Below, piece by piece: positions 8,597-19,900 of a DNA stretch of 64,000 nucleotides. The stretch spans positions 107,708 to 171,707 of the forward strand of contig CAYOQJ010000039.1 in assembly GCA_964406095.1 (NCBI GenBank), read 5' to 3'. Below the pieces are notes generated by a model. That model saw only the letters and a list, made by a program, of their open reading frames with translations. It was not told the origin of the DNA and searched no databases. A program made the position numbers and the translations under genes. The stretch comes from M55B167 sp964406095. Its GTDB lineage: Bacteria > Verrucomicrobiota > Kiritimatiellia > RFP12 > UBA1067. Each line of letters opens with the position of its first letter. The stretch's first letter is position 1.

Positions 8597-9770
8597 ATTT
8601 CGATCAGCGGTTTTATGGATTTTTCGCATTGCGCTGCCCTGTGCGGTGGTTTACGGTGCGATACTTTTTTACGAGCACCTGATAGCGACTGCACCTCAGC
8701 AGAGCCGTGCCGAACCAGGCGAACGGGCGGTTTCAGTCGAGACCCGAATTATAAATCGCCGCAATGCGGTGGTGCGTATTCAGACAACCGGTACGGTGGT
8801 TCCGGTCGAGGAGGTTGTGCTTCAGGCTCGTGTTTCGGGTGAAGTCAGGATGCTAAACCCGAATTTTGAACCTGGCGAGATTATTCCCCGGGGTGAGGTG
8901 ATAGTGCGACTCGACCGTGATGATTATCAGCTGGCTGTACGGCAGGCTGAAAGCGAGCTGGTGCAGGCTGAGTATAATTACCAGCTGGAACTGGGTTATC
9001 AGAATGTTGCCCGGCATGAGTGGGAGCTACTCGAAAACCGCGATTCGATATCGGAGCTTGAAAAGGCTTTGACCTTGCGCAAACCGCACCTTGACAAGGT
9101 GAAGGCTGGTCTGGAGTCGGCCCGAACCGCACTCGATCTAGCTAAACTCAATCTCAGTCGTACCGACATCACCCTGCCTTTCGACGCATTGGTGCTCAGT
9201 CGTGCGGTTTCAGTTGGCTCGCAGGTCAGCACCCAGAGTCAAATGGGGGTGCTGGTTGATGCTACGCTTTTCAGGGTTGATGCGACCGTGGCGTTTGATC
9301 GGTTGTGTTGGATTGATTTTCCCACCGACGGAGCTCCGGGGGCACCGGTTGAGTTGTATGCCGCTGGCGAACTAGGGGACAGCGTTAAATGGCACGGGCA
9401 TGTCAGCAAAATGGTTCCGGAAATCGAGAGTCTCGGCAGAATGGCCCGGGTGCTGATTGATGTCGAAAACCCCATGAGCGGTCAAATTCCGTTGTTGCTG
9501 AATAGTTTTGTTTCTGTGGTTATCGCCGGGCGTGAATTACAGAATGTTTTCGTACTGCCTTCAACTGCCGTTCACAACGGTGATGTGGTTTATGTGGTTG
9601 GGGATGACTCTCGCATCATATTCAGAAAAATTGATCCGATCTGGCGGGATGCTGAAAGGATTTTTACGCGTGAAGGTTTTGAAAATGGCGATGTGATTGT
9701 CACGACCGCTGTACCTTCCGCTGTACCTGGTATGCTGATCAGGGATGTCCGAAGCAGAACTGCGCCCTGA
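8589..9770 (+). CDS. RND efflux periplasmic adaptor (membrane fusion protein)
   Basis: An adaptor linking the inner-membrane pump to the outer-membrane channel. Seen: an N-terminal membrane anchor (residues about 10-28), a lipoyl/barrel-sandwich segment (RVSGEVRMLNPNFEPGEI), a central coiled coil (about 110-170), the return strand LNLSRTDITLPFDALV, then beta-barrel and membrane-proximal domains. About 393 residues. The ATG at 8589 lies inside the end of the channel gene and has AAGG eight bases upstream; a GTG at 8580 is also in frame. Its TGA overlaps the ATG of the pump gene (ATGA). Confidence 0.92.
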   Translation: MNKFRSAVLWIFRIALPCAVVYGAILFYEHLIATAPQQSRAEPGERAVSVETRIINRRNAVVRIQTTGTVVPVEEVVLQARVSGEVRMLNPNFEPGEIIPRGEVIVRLDRDDYQLAVRQAESELVQAEYNYQLELGYQNVARHEWELLENRDSISELEKALTLRKPHLDKVKAGLESARTALDLAKLNLSRTDITLPFDALVLSRAVSVGSQVSTQSQMGVLVDATLFRVDATVAFDRLCWIDFPTDGAPGAPVELYAAGELGDSVKWHGHVSKMVPEIESLGRMARVLIDVENPMSGQIPLLLNSFVSVVIAGRELQNVFVLPSTAVHNGDVVYVVGDDSRIIFRKIDPIWRDAERIFTREGFENGDVIVTTAVPSAVPGMLIRDVRSRTAP

Positions 9771-12700
9771 TGCCGTTTGGAAATGTGCGCATTGCGAAAA
9801 GCGTGATAACAACTATGATTGATAAAGCTGATAAAACCACTCCCAGGGGGCCGATTGCCTGGATGGCCCGCAACCCGGTGGCTTCCAATCTTCTGATGAT
9901 TGTTATGCTGGTTGGGGGAGTGTTGACCTCGACTTCGATCAAGAAAGAGGTTTTTCCCGATTTTGAACTTGATTTCGTGACGGTTGCGGTCGATTATCCC
10001 GGCGCCAGTCCGGAGGAGGTCGAGCGCGGTATTGTGATGGTCGTAGAGGAAAATCTGCGCGGGCTGGAAGATGTGAAAGAGGTTACATCTGTGGCCAGTG
10101 AAGGACGCGGCACAGTCACTGCGGAGCTGATTGAGGGTTGTGAAAGACAGAGAGTATATCAGGATATTCAGCAGGAGGTCGCGCGCATTCGAACCTTTCC
10201 GGAAGATGCGGAGCGGCCGATTGTGGCACTCTCTTCCCGCCAGCGCGATGTGATTGATTTTGTGCTTTTCGGCGAGGTCCCGGAAAATGTTCTGGCGAAG
10301 CAGGCGGAGCTTATTAAAGACCAGTTGCTTGAACATCCCGATATAACCAAGCTGACCATCTCGGGGGTGCGTCCCTATCAGATTACGATCTCCCCTTCTC
10401 GCGACATACTGCGTGCTTACGGTCTGAGACTGAACGACATTGCCGAGCGCGTGCATGCCTTGGCGCTTGAACTTCCAGGTGGTGGTATTAAAACAACCTC
10501 CGGAGAAATTCTGCTGCGTATGGATGAGCGTCGCGACTATGGCAGTCAGTTCGCCGCACTGCCGATCATCACTACCGCTGACGGCTCGGTGGTGCGGTTG
10601 CGTGACATGGCGGAAATCAAGGATGGTTTTGATGAAGAGAACGAACGTTTTCTGCTCTGGAACGGAGTGCCTGCGGTTAAAATGGATGTGTTCCGGATCG
10701 GTGATCAGACGCCGTTGACGGTTGTCGCCGCAGTGCGTGAGGTGCTTGATGGTATCATCCGCGAATTGCCCGAGGGGTTGCAGATTTGTGAACGACGCAA
10801 TCGTGCTGACATTTATCGGCAGCGCTTTCAGCTGCTGACAAAAAACGGTGTTATCGGGCTGGTGTTGGTACTGGCGATTCTCGGGTTGTTTCTTGAACCG
10901 CGTTTGGCTTTCTGGGTTATGATGGGTATTCCCATCTCATTCCTGGGTGGTCTGCTGTTGTTGCCATTGTTTGGTGTTTCGTTCAATGTGATCTCAATGT
11001 TCGCCTTTCTGATCGCGCTGGGCATCGTGGTGGATGACGCGATTGTGGTTGGTGAAAATATTTTTGAACATCGGCAGATTGGTGATTATGCCATGTTCTC
11101 TTCGATTCGCGGCGCACGTGAGGTCGCCATGCCGGTGACATTCAGCGTGTTGACCAATATTGTCACCTTCATCCCTATGATGTTTCTGCCGGGCATAATC
11201 GGCAAAATTTGGTTCGTTATTCCGGTGGTTGTCAATCTGGTTTTCTTTATTTCGTTGATGGAGTGCATTTTCGTGTTGCCGTCACATCTGGGTCATTTGA
11301 AGCAGGGCCGCCGTAAATTTTTTATCAGTCGTGCTTACCACCGTTTCCAAATGGGATTCAACCGCGTCTTCTTTGCCTTTGTGAATTTTATCTATCAGCC
11401 GATCCTCAAACTGACGCTGCATCTGCGTTATCTGGTAATTGCTGTGGGCATATTTTTGCTGGTCGCCACGGTTGCATATATCAGAAGCGGGCGGATTGGA
11501 CTGGTGGCGATGATGAGTGTGGAGTCGGATTACTCCGCGGCCACGGCAGTTCTGCCTTATGGCTCGCCGGTTGAAAGTACCTTCGCTGTGCGTGATAAAA
11601 TGGTGGCGGCCGCCCGCAAGGTTATCGCTGAAAATGGCGGAACCAATTTATCCTTCGGAGTCTATGCCGATGTGGGGCGTTCCTACAACGGAGTTGCGGG
11701 GAGTCATGTGGTGATGGTTGAAGCTTATCTGACTGAGCCGGAAGTCCGACCGATTCCCACAACAAAATTCACCGAGTTGTGGCAGAAAGAGGTAGGGGTT
11801 ATTCCGGGGGTGGAGACCATGCTTTTTGAAGCCGATCGCGGCGGACCAGGCAGTGGAGCTTCACTCAGCATCGGTTTATACCATAATGATATCGATCTAC
11901 TTGAGTCGGCAGCCTCCGAGCTTGCCGAACGGCTGGCGGAGTTTCCGATCGTCTCCGATATTGATGATGGTTATGCCGACGGCAAACCGCAGTATGATCT
12001 TAAAATGCGGCCTGAGGGGTTGGCCCTTGGTCTGACCGCTGTCGATGTTGCCCGCCAAGTACGCTCCGCCTTCTATGGTGCCGAGGCTTTCCGACAGCAG
12101 CGCGGACGTAATGAGATCAAGGTCATGGTGCGGCTGCCGGAGCATGAACGGCGCTCCGAATATGATCTCGATCAATTGCTCATACGTACCCCATCCGGTA
12201 CAGACGTTCCTCTGCGCGATGTCGCCGTACTGAAGCGTGGTCGCGCTTATACTACGATCAACCGTCTGGATGGAAGGCGTCTGCTGACCGTCACCGCCAA
12301 TGTCAATCCGCGAGGTGAGTCCGAACGGATTCTTAATCTGGTGCTGCGTGACATCATGCCCGAGCTGCAGAAAAAATATCCCGGCCTGACGCAGGTCTTC
12401 CGTGGCAGACAGAAGGATATTCGCGAGGGTATGTCGGCCTTGACCAAGGGGTTTGTTTTCGCGCTGCTGGTTATTTATGCTCTGCTGGCGATTCCCTTCA
12501 GGAGTTACACCCAGCCGATGATCATCATGACTTGCATTCCCTTTGGCATTGTAGGGGCGGTATTTGCGCATGTGATGCTTGGTTATCCGCTCAGCATGAT
12601 AAGCCTGATGGGCATTGTGGCGCTCTCGGGTGTTGTGGTTAATGATTCGCTGGTTCTGGTTGATTACGCCAACAAAGAGGTGCGAGGCGGCTGTGCCATT

Positions 12701-13048
12701 CGCCAGTCGATTGTCAATGCCGGCGCGCGGCGTTTCCGCCCGATTCTGCTGACAACCCTGACGACCTTTCTCGGCCTGGCACCGATGATATTTGAGACTT
12801 CACGCCAAGCGCGTTTCATGGTACCGATGGCGATATCACTCGGATTCGGCATACTGTTTGCAACCTTTATCACCCTTTTTCTTGTGCCCTCTCTTTATCT
12901 TGTGATCTACGATATTCATCGCGTTTGGGATCGCCTTTATGCTGGAATGACCTGGCTCTTCTTCACATTGCTGTGTCTCTTCGCTCTGCTTTTCGGCGGC
13001 GCTCTTTGGCTGTTTCATTTGGTTGTTAAATTGATAGCGATCTCTTAA
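9770..13048 (+). CDS. RND multidrug efflux permease (AcrB/HAE-like)
   Basis: A proton-driven inner-membrane pump of 1092 residues. Seen: the N-terminal segment WMARNPVASNLLMI followed by VFPDFELDFVTVAVDYPGASPEEVE, which is diagnostic of RND exporters; two sets of transmembrane helices; the proton-relay aspartates in GIVVDDAIVVGENIFEH (TM4); and the second-half VVNDSLVLVDYAN. The sequence and length suggest the large 'efflux RND transporter permease' branch rather than E. coli AcrB itself. The substrate may be drugs, bile-like amphiphiles or metabolites and cannot be read from sequence. It is the last gene of the TetR-linked operon. Confidence 0.93.
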   Translation: MPFGNVRIAKSVITTMIDKADKTTPRGPIAWMARNPVASNLLMIVMLVGGVLTSTSIKKEVFPDFELDFVTVAVDYPGASPEEVERGIVMVVEENLRGLEDVKEVTSVASEGRGTVTAELIEGCERQRVYQDIQQEVARIRTFPEDAERPIVALSSRQRDVIDFVLFGEVPENVLAKQAELIKDQLLEHPDITKLTISGVRPYQITISPSRDILRAYGLRLNDIAERVHALALELPGGGIKTTSGEILLRMDERRDYGSQFAALPIITTADGSVVRLRDMAEIKDGFDEENERFLLWNGVPAVKMDVFRIGDQTPLTVVAAVREVLDGIIRELPEGLQICERRNRADIYRQRFQLLTKNGVIGLVLVLAILGLFLEPRLAFWVMMGIPISFLGGLLLLPLFGVSFNVISMFAFLIALGIVVDDAIVVGENIFEHRQIGDYAMFSSIRGAREVAMPVTFSVLTNIVTFIPMMFLPGIIGKIWFVIPVVVNLVFFISLMECIFVLPSHLGHLKQGRRKFFISRAYHRFQMGFNRVFFAFVNFIYQPILKLTLHLRYLVIAVGIFLLVATVAYIRSGRIGLVAMMSVESDYSAATAVLPYGSPVESTFAVRDKMVAAARKVIAENGGTNLSFGVYADVGRSYNGVAGSHVVMVEAYLTEPEVRPIPTTKFTELWQKEVGVIPGVETMLFEADRGGPGSGASLSIGLYHNDIDLLESAASELAERLAEFPIVSDIDDGYADGKPQYDLKMRPEGLALGLTAVDVARQVRSAFYGAEAFRQQRGRNEIKVMVRLPEHERRSEYDLDQLLIRTPSGTDVPLRDVAVLKRGRAYTTINRLDGRRLLTVTANVNPRGESERILNLVLRDIMPELQKKYPGLTQVFRGRQKDIREGMSALTKGFVFALLVIYALLAIPFRSYTQPMIIMTCIPFGIVGAVFAHVMLGYPLSMISLMGIVALSGVVVNDSLVLVDYANKEVRGGCAIRQSIVNAGARRFRPILLTTLTTFLGLAPMIFETSRQARFMVPMAISLGFGILFATFITLFLVPSLYLVIYDIHRVWDRLYAGMTWLFFTLLCLFALLFGGALWLFHLVVKLIAIS

Positions 13049-13080
13049 AAGCGAAAAATTTTCTTTAGCATTTCCCTCCC

Positions 13081-13109
13081 TTGCGTATTTTTGCAAAAGT
13101 GTTTATGCT
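13081..13109 (+). promoter_or_regulatory. Promoter of the IclR-family gene
   Basis: TTGCGT at 13081-13086, a 17-base spacer and TATGCT at 13104-13109. The ATG at 13117 begins seven bases further on, which is where transcription would be expected to start, so the message is predicted to be leaderless. Confidence 0.45.
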
Positions 13110-13116
13110 GATATCC

Positions 13117-13905
13117 ATGAAAAGCAAAAGAACGCAAAAGTTGCCGTTGGCTCCGGCACTTGTCAGGGGCTTGGATATCCTTGAAGATCTGCACGCGCAG
13201 ATAGATGATCAGTCTGTCAGCGCGGTAGCCGAGCGCCTCACTCTGCCGATTAACAGCACATTGCGACTTTTAATGACACTGGAGCACAAAGGTTATGTGG
13301 AGCGCAATCGCGACTCTTTAAAGTATCGGTTGACCCACAAAGCCGCCAGTCTGGCTTTGAATGGTGTGCGGGAGCAAAGTCTGCTTGAGGCTTCTCTGCC
13401 TTTGATGCGCACCCTCAGAGATGAGTCGGGTGAAACAGTGCTGCTTTCCATAATTGAACATGACATGGGCATTGTGCTTGAACAAATTCAATCTTTGCAC
13501 ATCTTCCGTTTTGTGTGTAATCCGGGTGCCTGTCACGCTTTGCATGCAGCCGCGCCGGCTAAGGCAATCCTGGCACACCTGCCTAAAGATGAGCGCGAAC
13601 GACTCCTTGATGGTTATCTTTTTAAATCATTTACAGTTAATACTATAACTTGTCGCAGAAAGTTTGATGTTGAATTGAATCGCGGTAGAAAACTGGGCTA
13701 TTGGGAAGATCACGCTGAGGAGTTTGATGGCATCTGCTGCGTCGCCGCGCCAATTTTTAACTGCAACGGCTATCCGATCGCAGCCGTAACTGTTACTGGA
13801 CCTACCAGTCGCATGGGTAGTGATGAAATGAAAAAATATGGTGCACTTGTTGCTAAATGCACCATTGATATCTCTAAACGTATGGGATACGGTCTGCTTG
13901 ATTAA
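13117..13905 (+). CDS. IclR-family transcriptional regulator
   Basis: A 262-residue regulator. Residues about 10-70 form the IclR winged helix (ALVRGLDILEDL, then SAVAERLTLPINSTLRLLMTLEHKGYVER), and the rest is the IclR effector-binding domain (LRDESGETVLLSI, HALHAAAPAKAILAHL, and GICCVAAPIFN). IclR proteins usually control catabolic genes in response to a small carbon compound. I chose the ATG at 13117 because an upstream in-frame TTG (13081) and ATG (13105) overlap the promoter boxes. The target is unknown; the next genes encode secreted proteins. Confidence 0.9.
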   Translation: MKSKRTQKLPLAPALVRGLDILEDLHAQIDDQSVSAVAERLTLPINSTLRLLMTLEHKGYVERNRDSLKYRLTHKAASLALNGVREQSLLEASLPLMRTLRDESGETVLLSIIEHDMGIVLEQIQSLHIFRFVCNPGACHALHAAAPAKAILAHLPKDERERLLDGYLFKSFTVNTITCRRKFDVELNRGRKLGYWEDHAEEFDGICCVAAPIFNCNGYPIAAVTVTGPTSRMGSDEMKKYGALVAKCTIDISKRMGYGLLD

Positions 13906-13968
13906 CAAAATGCGTGCGATCGGCGCGGAATAATCTCAAACAGCATTTCATTTTTTGTTTTCAACCAG

Positions 13969-13997
13969 TTGACAAGTATTCAACTTTTTGATAATTT
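13969..13997 (+). promoter_or_regulatory. Strong sigma70-like promoter of the beta-strand-repeat operon
   Basis: Perfect TTGACA at 13969-13974, a 17-base spacer and TAATTT at 13992-13997. It leaves a leader of about 84 bases that ends in AAGGAGA (14076-14082) before the ATG at 14088. Confidence 0.6.
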
Positions 13998-14087
13998 ATT
14001 GACCATGGTATTGGATTTGCTTGTCGGCGTTGTGTGGCTGACCGGCGTGTCTATTTCAGTTCTTGCGAAATTTTTAAGGAGAACAGT

Positions 14088-16979
14088 ATGAAACGTGCGA
14101 TAGTTGTGTTGCTGGCTGTGTGTGTTTTTACGTTGTTCAGCAGAGCTGCCGATGGTGTCTGGAATCAGGCGGGCGCTGATCCCGCCCCTACCTATCTCTG
14201 ATCCGATACCGCCAACTGGAGCGGCGGTGTGGTGGCGGACGGAGAGGATGCGATTGCGGATTTCAGCGAGCTTGATCTGCTGAAACAGATAATCTCGCTG
14301 GGCGGGGGTAGTCGGAGTGTCGGACATCTGGTGATCGATGATATTAATCCTGTTGCTGGTGACAGTTGGGCTCTTGTCAATGGTTATCTTGATCTCAGTG
14401 TTTCGTCCGGCGCACCATCTGTGACGGTCGCAGGCAGTAATGTTGTCGCAACTTTTAACAGCAATCTTGCGCTAAGCGGCGATGCCTTCACTAAGCAGGG
14501 CGCGGGAACGCTGAAAATGCTGATTTTCCCGACAAACTCAATCGATATCGCCGCCGGTGAACTGCATTATGAGCAGAATGGCAATCGCAATTTCAGCACT
14601 CAGGCAATCAGCGGCGCGGGTGATCTCCGTTTTACAGGACAGGCGGCCGGCTTTTACGGGTTTAACGATTATAAGTCAGCTCTGAGTTATACGGGCAAAA
14701 CGATAGTTGAATTGGACAGCGGATCCAGCGGATGGTGGTATTACCGCTCTCTGTTTCTTGATCGAGACAATGTGCTGCCGCCTGCTTCGCTGCTGGAGCT
14801 GCGCAGCGGCAAAATTTACCTGCGCAATCAGCAATTAAACGGCATCACAGCCGCGGGGTTGACTGGCAATGCCGGCACGCTGGTTACAACCGATCGCGCA
14901 CCGATTCAGAAATTAAAACTTAATGTCGCCGAAAATACGAGTTATACATATGCCGGAGTCATCGGTGTCGATGGGGCGAATCAGGATAGCAGCGGCAAAC
15001 AGATCGCATTAATCAAAACCGGGCCGGGAACCCAGATTTTAAAGGGCGCCAACACCATGCTCGGCACTATCACGGTGGAGAACGGCACACTCTTGGTCAA
15101 TAACACCACAGGTTCGGGAACAGGTTATGATGTTGTTATGACTGTTTCCAATGGTGCCGCGCTTGGCGGTTCAGGACATATTCTCAGCAAGGCGGTCACA
15201 ATGCAGAACGGTAGCACACTGCTTCCGGGCGGTAGTGGTGCGATTGCACCTCTGACCTTCAGTAATCTGGTTGTGCTCTCGTCAACGACGTATGAATGGG
15301 AGTATGATGCAGAGAGTGGTGACATTATCGAGGTTTTCGACAAGGTTGATTTGCCGGAATTCAGTACAATCAATCTGAAGTCTCTTGAAGGTGCATCTTT
15401 CCCGCAATCAGGGGTGCTGTACACCTACGGTACCACCAACAGCGGTGAAAAATCCTTCGGCGGCTGGATGGTCAGGGGGCGCAAGCTCGGTACCGGAATC
15501 ACTTTCACCGATGATGTGGAAAATAAACAGGTGACCTATGATATCTCGTACGAAGCCGATCAGAACGGCACGTGGAACAAGGGCGGCGCAAACGACCAGA
15601 GATTTTATTCATACGCTAATACAGCCAACTGGGTCGACGGGTCTGTCGCGGGCGGCGTTGATAAAATCGCGCGTTTTGACGCGGTTGACGCTTTTAGGCA
15701 GTCAATTAACCTGGATGAACACGCAATTACCCTAGGTCAGATGATCTTCAGCGACTTCGCCCCGAATACAAACGGCTGGTGGGAAATTAATAACGGCACA
15801 GTTAATTTGAGTGTCTCGTCCGGGATGCCGGTGATCGCAGTCAGCAATACCCTGATGGATGTCGGTTTCGCCATGTCAACAACGCTAACCGGTGATTTCA
15901 TCAAAAAGGGCCCCGGCACACTGCACCTTAAAAACTTTCCGACATCATCGATTGAAATTGAGGCGGGTAATGTGCTCTATAATTACAATCAGAACAACAC
16001 CAAGTTTACAACGCAGTCAATCTCGGGCGAGGGTGGTGTACTCTTCACCGGACAGAGCGGAGGCTATTTCACCTTCCGCCAGAACGAGTTCACCGGTTCG
16101 CTCACTTACAGCGGTGACACTGTTGTGCGGCTGGATCCGCCTGTCACCTTCTGGTATCAGGGATCACTCTGGCTGGAAAAATCCGATGTACTTCCGCATA
16201 CCACAGTGCTTAAACTGCTCTCCGGAAAGATTTACACGCGTGCGCAGCATGTCACAGGTCTGACGATTGCCGGACTCTCAGGCAACGCTGGAACCTTTAT
16301 TACAACCGATAAATCTTACGCTGAACTGCAAAAGTGGACGATCGATGTGTCCGAGGGAGAGAGTTACACCTATGCCGGTGTTATCGGCAGCGATGGTACG
16401 GCATTCGGGCAAAACAACATTCAATTGATCAAAACCGGGCCGGGAACCCAGACCCTCTCCGGTGCCAATACGTTGGTCGGATCAGTGACTGTCGCCGGCG
16501 GTACGCTGCTGGCCGCCAACACCAGCGGCTCTGCTACCGGTATTGATAACACCGTCACAATTCATGCCGGCGCGGCACTTGGCGGAAACGGCACAGTTCT
16601 AAGTTCAAATGTCGTTTATAAATCTGACGCGGAACTGCTGCCCGGCGGCTTCGGCGTAGCGGGGGCACTGACCTTTGGCGGCAACCTGACCCTGGAAAAC
16701 GGGGTAAAGCTTAAATTTGACTGCTTCGGGGATGTCAGCGATTCGGTCTCTGTGGACGGCACTCTGACTCTGCCGGAGAGTCTCAGCGGCGAGATAGCTG
16801 GTGAGTCTCCGCTGCCCGAGATGATCACACTTTTCAGTGCAGGCTCATTTGAGGGCGCCTCAGTTCTGCATGGATGGGAGCTCACAAGTTCAGACGGCGC
16901 TAGTTACAATGCGGTTGTCGAAGGCAGCAGTGTTGTCGCATACTATGTCGCCAAAGGCACCGTTATGATAATAAGATAA
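14088..16979 (+). pseudogene. Secreted autotransporter-type beta-strand-repeat protein with in-frame UGA
   Basis: The natural start is the ATG at 14088: it has AAGGAGA upstream and encodes a signal peptide (MKRAIVVLLAVCVFTLFSRA). The frame is open to 16979 (963 codons) except for TGA at codon 38 (14199-14201), in the motif TYL-stop-SDTANWSGG. The protein consists of two homologous modules of about 450 residues; in module 2 the equivalent position (RFYSYANTANW) is an aromatic Tyr, so the TGA probably replaces TGG (Trp). The modules contain autotransporter-associated beta-strand repeats (GPGTQ.L.GANT, GNAGT...TD) that form a beta-solenoid; no C-terminal translocator barrel is present and the protein ends GTVMIIR. 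Initiation downstream of the stop would lose the signal peptide. It may be a pseudogene, readthrough or a sequencing error. Confidence 0.8.
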
Positions 16980-16992
16980 GGTCTGTATTTTT

Positions 16993-19900
16993 ATGCGTTT
17001 ACTGATATTGATTTTTGCAGCCATCTCTGTCGCAGCGGCGCCGCATGCTTTTCTGGGTACAAGTCACGCTCGTAAAAGTGTTTACCTGCGCGACTGTGAC
17101 GGCCGGATTGTCTGGGAATACACTGTGCCCAATCCGCAGGATGCCTGGCTGCTCGATAATGGCAATATTCTCACCACCTGGCGCCATGGCGTCAAGGAGA
17201 TTGCACCTTCGAAGTCGGTTGTCTGGGAGTTTAATGTGCAGCCACCAAACGAAGTGCCGATCTGCCAGCCGCTGCCGGACGGCAATTTTTTGATCGGAAT
17301 TGTCGGTGAGTGCCGCCTGATCGAAATCAACCGCGCCAATCAGATTCTGCATGAGATAAAGTTGCAGACAACCGAGACCAATCCACACGCGCAGTTTCGC
17401 ATGTGCCGCAAAACAGAGGCGGGAACTTATCTGGTGCCGTTTACCGCCGAGGGTGCGGTGCGGGAGTACGACCGTGACGGCAATTGCGTCCGCCACTTTC
17501 CAGCTCTGCGCTCTCCGGTCTGCGCCGAGCGCCTGAACAACGGCAACACCATCATCACCGGCAGCGGAGGCGTCACCGAGTTTGCACCCGATTCCAGCGT
17601 GGTCTGGCAAATCGATATGGCCGTTGATCTGCCGGATGTCAATCCCGGCATACCCGCCGGTGTTCATCGCCTGGATAATGGCAACTCCTTGTTCTGCAAC
17701 TGGCGCAAACCGGCAATGAACGACAAACTTGACCTCTCTATCATTGAAGTCACTCCTGAAAAAAAGATTGTCTGGTCTGTTGATGGTGCCGAGCTCTCTC
17801 AGGCGGCGCAATGTCATATTGTCCCAGAGGATAAGTTGAAGCCGTTTATTCGCGCCACAGGGAATTATGAACGTTGGCTGGCGGCACCGGAGAATTTTCT
17901 GCCGACCGGGAAGCGCGTGTATCAAAGTGCACTAAATCTAAACGAACGCGTCTGGCCGCAGTCGACACTGATTCACTATCCCGGTTATGAGCGGTTGCTT
18001 AATGGCGATATCGCACACCTTCCCAGTACCGAGAATCCCGGCTTTGGCGGCGCTTTGGCCGCTTCTGAACATAAGATTACCGTTACGGGTCGACCGGCAC
18101 TTGATGCTCTGCCGCTGACTGTGCGTCTGCGTGTCAAATGTGGTTCCGCCGAGCACTTCAATATCTTTGTTGCACACGAACCTAAAACATCGCCAGCGCA
18201 CTGGGAGCTGTACAGCTATATCAAAGATGGCACACTCGCATTCTATATGCCCGGCAACCAACCGGCGGTCATACGCTCGCAGGTATGTGTGACTGATGGT
18301 AGATGGCATGATGTAGCCGTCGTTCTGAATGCCGGCAAAATCACACTCTTCTCTGACGGAAGCGTCGTGGGTGAAGCCCCGATGACACGCGCACCCGGTC
18401 AATCCGCTTCAGTACCCACTCGGCTTGGCATCGGTTCTCTCGTGGAAGGTGGACTCTTCTGTGATGGCTATCTGGATGATCTGCGCATTCAGCAGGCGGC
18501 GGAAGTGATTGAAGCTCCGCTTGCGAAACCGCAGAGCGTTGATGAAAACACCCTGTTTTATGCCTCGTTCGACAGTGAAAGCGAGTTGCCTAATGGCAGC
18601 TTTCAAGTACGCGGCAAGATGCGTGAAATTATTAGCTTGGTACCGGACAAGAGCGAGTTCTTGGAAAATTTGCTGCCGCGCGGCGGCATTGAACCAACTG
18701 TGGCCCCCGGCGAAAAACCACCCAAGAATATCGCGGTTGTAAGTTGCAACCTTGAAGAGTTGTGTACCGCTCTGCGGCGGATCGGCATTGAGAGTGTGAA
18801 AGCTCATGAATTTCGTCCGGGTATTCTGAACTTTTGGGGTGAGCACATTTTTGAACTGCGCCAAAGAATCAACGGTAAAATTAAACTGCCGCGTGGTGCT
18901 GTGGAGCAGGTTTATGATGAAGATGCTTTGATTACTGCGAATGATAAAACTCCGCTCGACGTTATCCTACGTCGTACCGAGGTGTTGCTGGATTATCTTG
19001 AGCAGTTCGAAGAAGTTGATAGCTTGCTGTTGAAAACTCTGCGCGCTGATCTGCGCAGAGTTCAGAATATAAGGGAGCCACAATCGCATGATGTTTTCGC
19101 GGCCTGTGCTCTTCGTCGCGCTGTTTTATTTTCAAATCCGGCATTGGATGACTACAATAAACTCGTTTTTCTCGCCCGTGCCACCTACGCCGGAAGCCGC
19201 TTAACCAATATGCGTAACAGCGATCGAACCGGTGGACACTTCGCCACCCAGTGTTTCGGCTTTAATACGATCAGGGGAGGAGGAATATTTTCGCTTGAAA
19301 ATTGGCGCGGAACAATGCCGGTTGTCAGGGACTTGATCGCTGACAATAGAGTGCTCAATGGCCGCCTGAAAGGCAAAACACTTGATGCCGGATCATTCTA
19401 CTCTCCCGAGGTCAGCTACGACGGCAAAACTCTCTATTTCGCACACTGCGGAGCGACGGAACATCGCTGGGTATGGTCCGATGAAACAGTTTGGAAACTC
19501 TTCAAGTTAGATTTTGAAACCAAAGAGATCACGCAGCTCACCGAAGGGCCATGGAATGATTTTGATCCGGTTGAACTCCCCTCCGGACGTTTGGTGTTTA
19601 TCTCCGAACGCCGCGGTGGATTCATCCGGTGCTTCGGTGAGGGTGCCCGCCTGCGCGTGCCCACCTTTGTACTGCACAGCATGTCGCCCAGGGGAGGAGA
19701 TATCTATCCCATATCTTACTATGAAACAAGTGAGTGGCACCCTAGTGTGGATAACAACGGCATGCTTGTCTATACCCGTTGGGATTATACCGATAGAGAA
19801 AATTGTCTGGGAAGTCAGTTTTGGATATCTTATCCGGACGGACGCGATCCACGTGCGCCGCACGGTAACTACCCGCAGCCTTGGCACACCTTTGAGGACA

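Noticed and set aside
14229..16979. Independent shorter gene starting at GTG 14229
   Set aside because: No ribosome-binding site or signal peptide; the upstream ATG with AAGGAGA and signal peptide is in the same frame.
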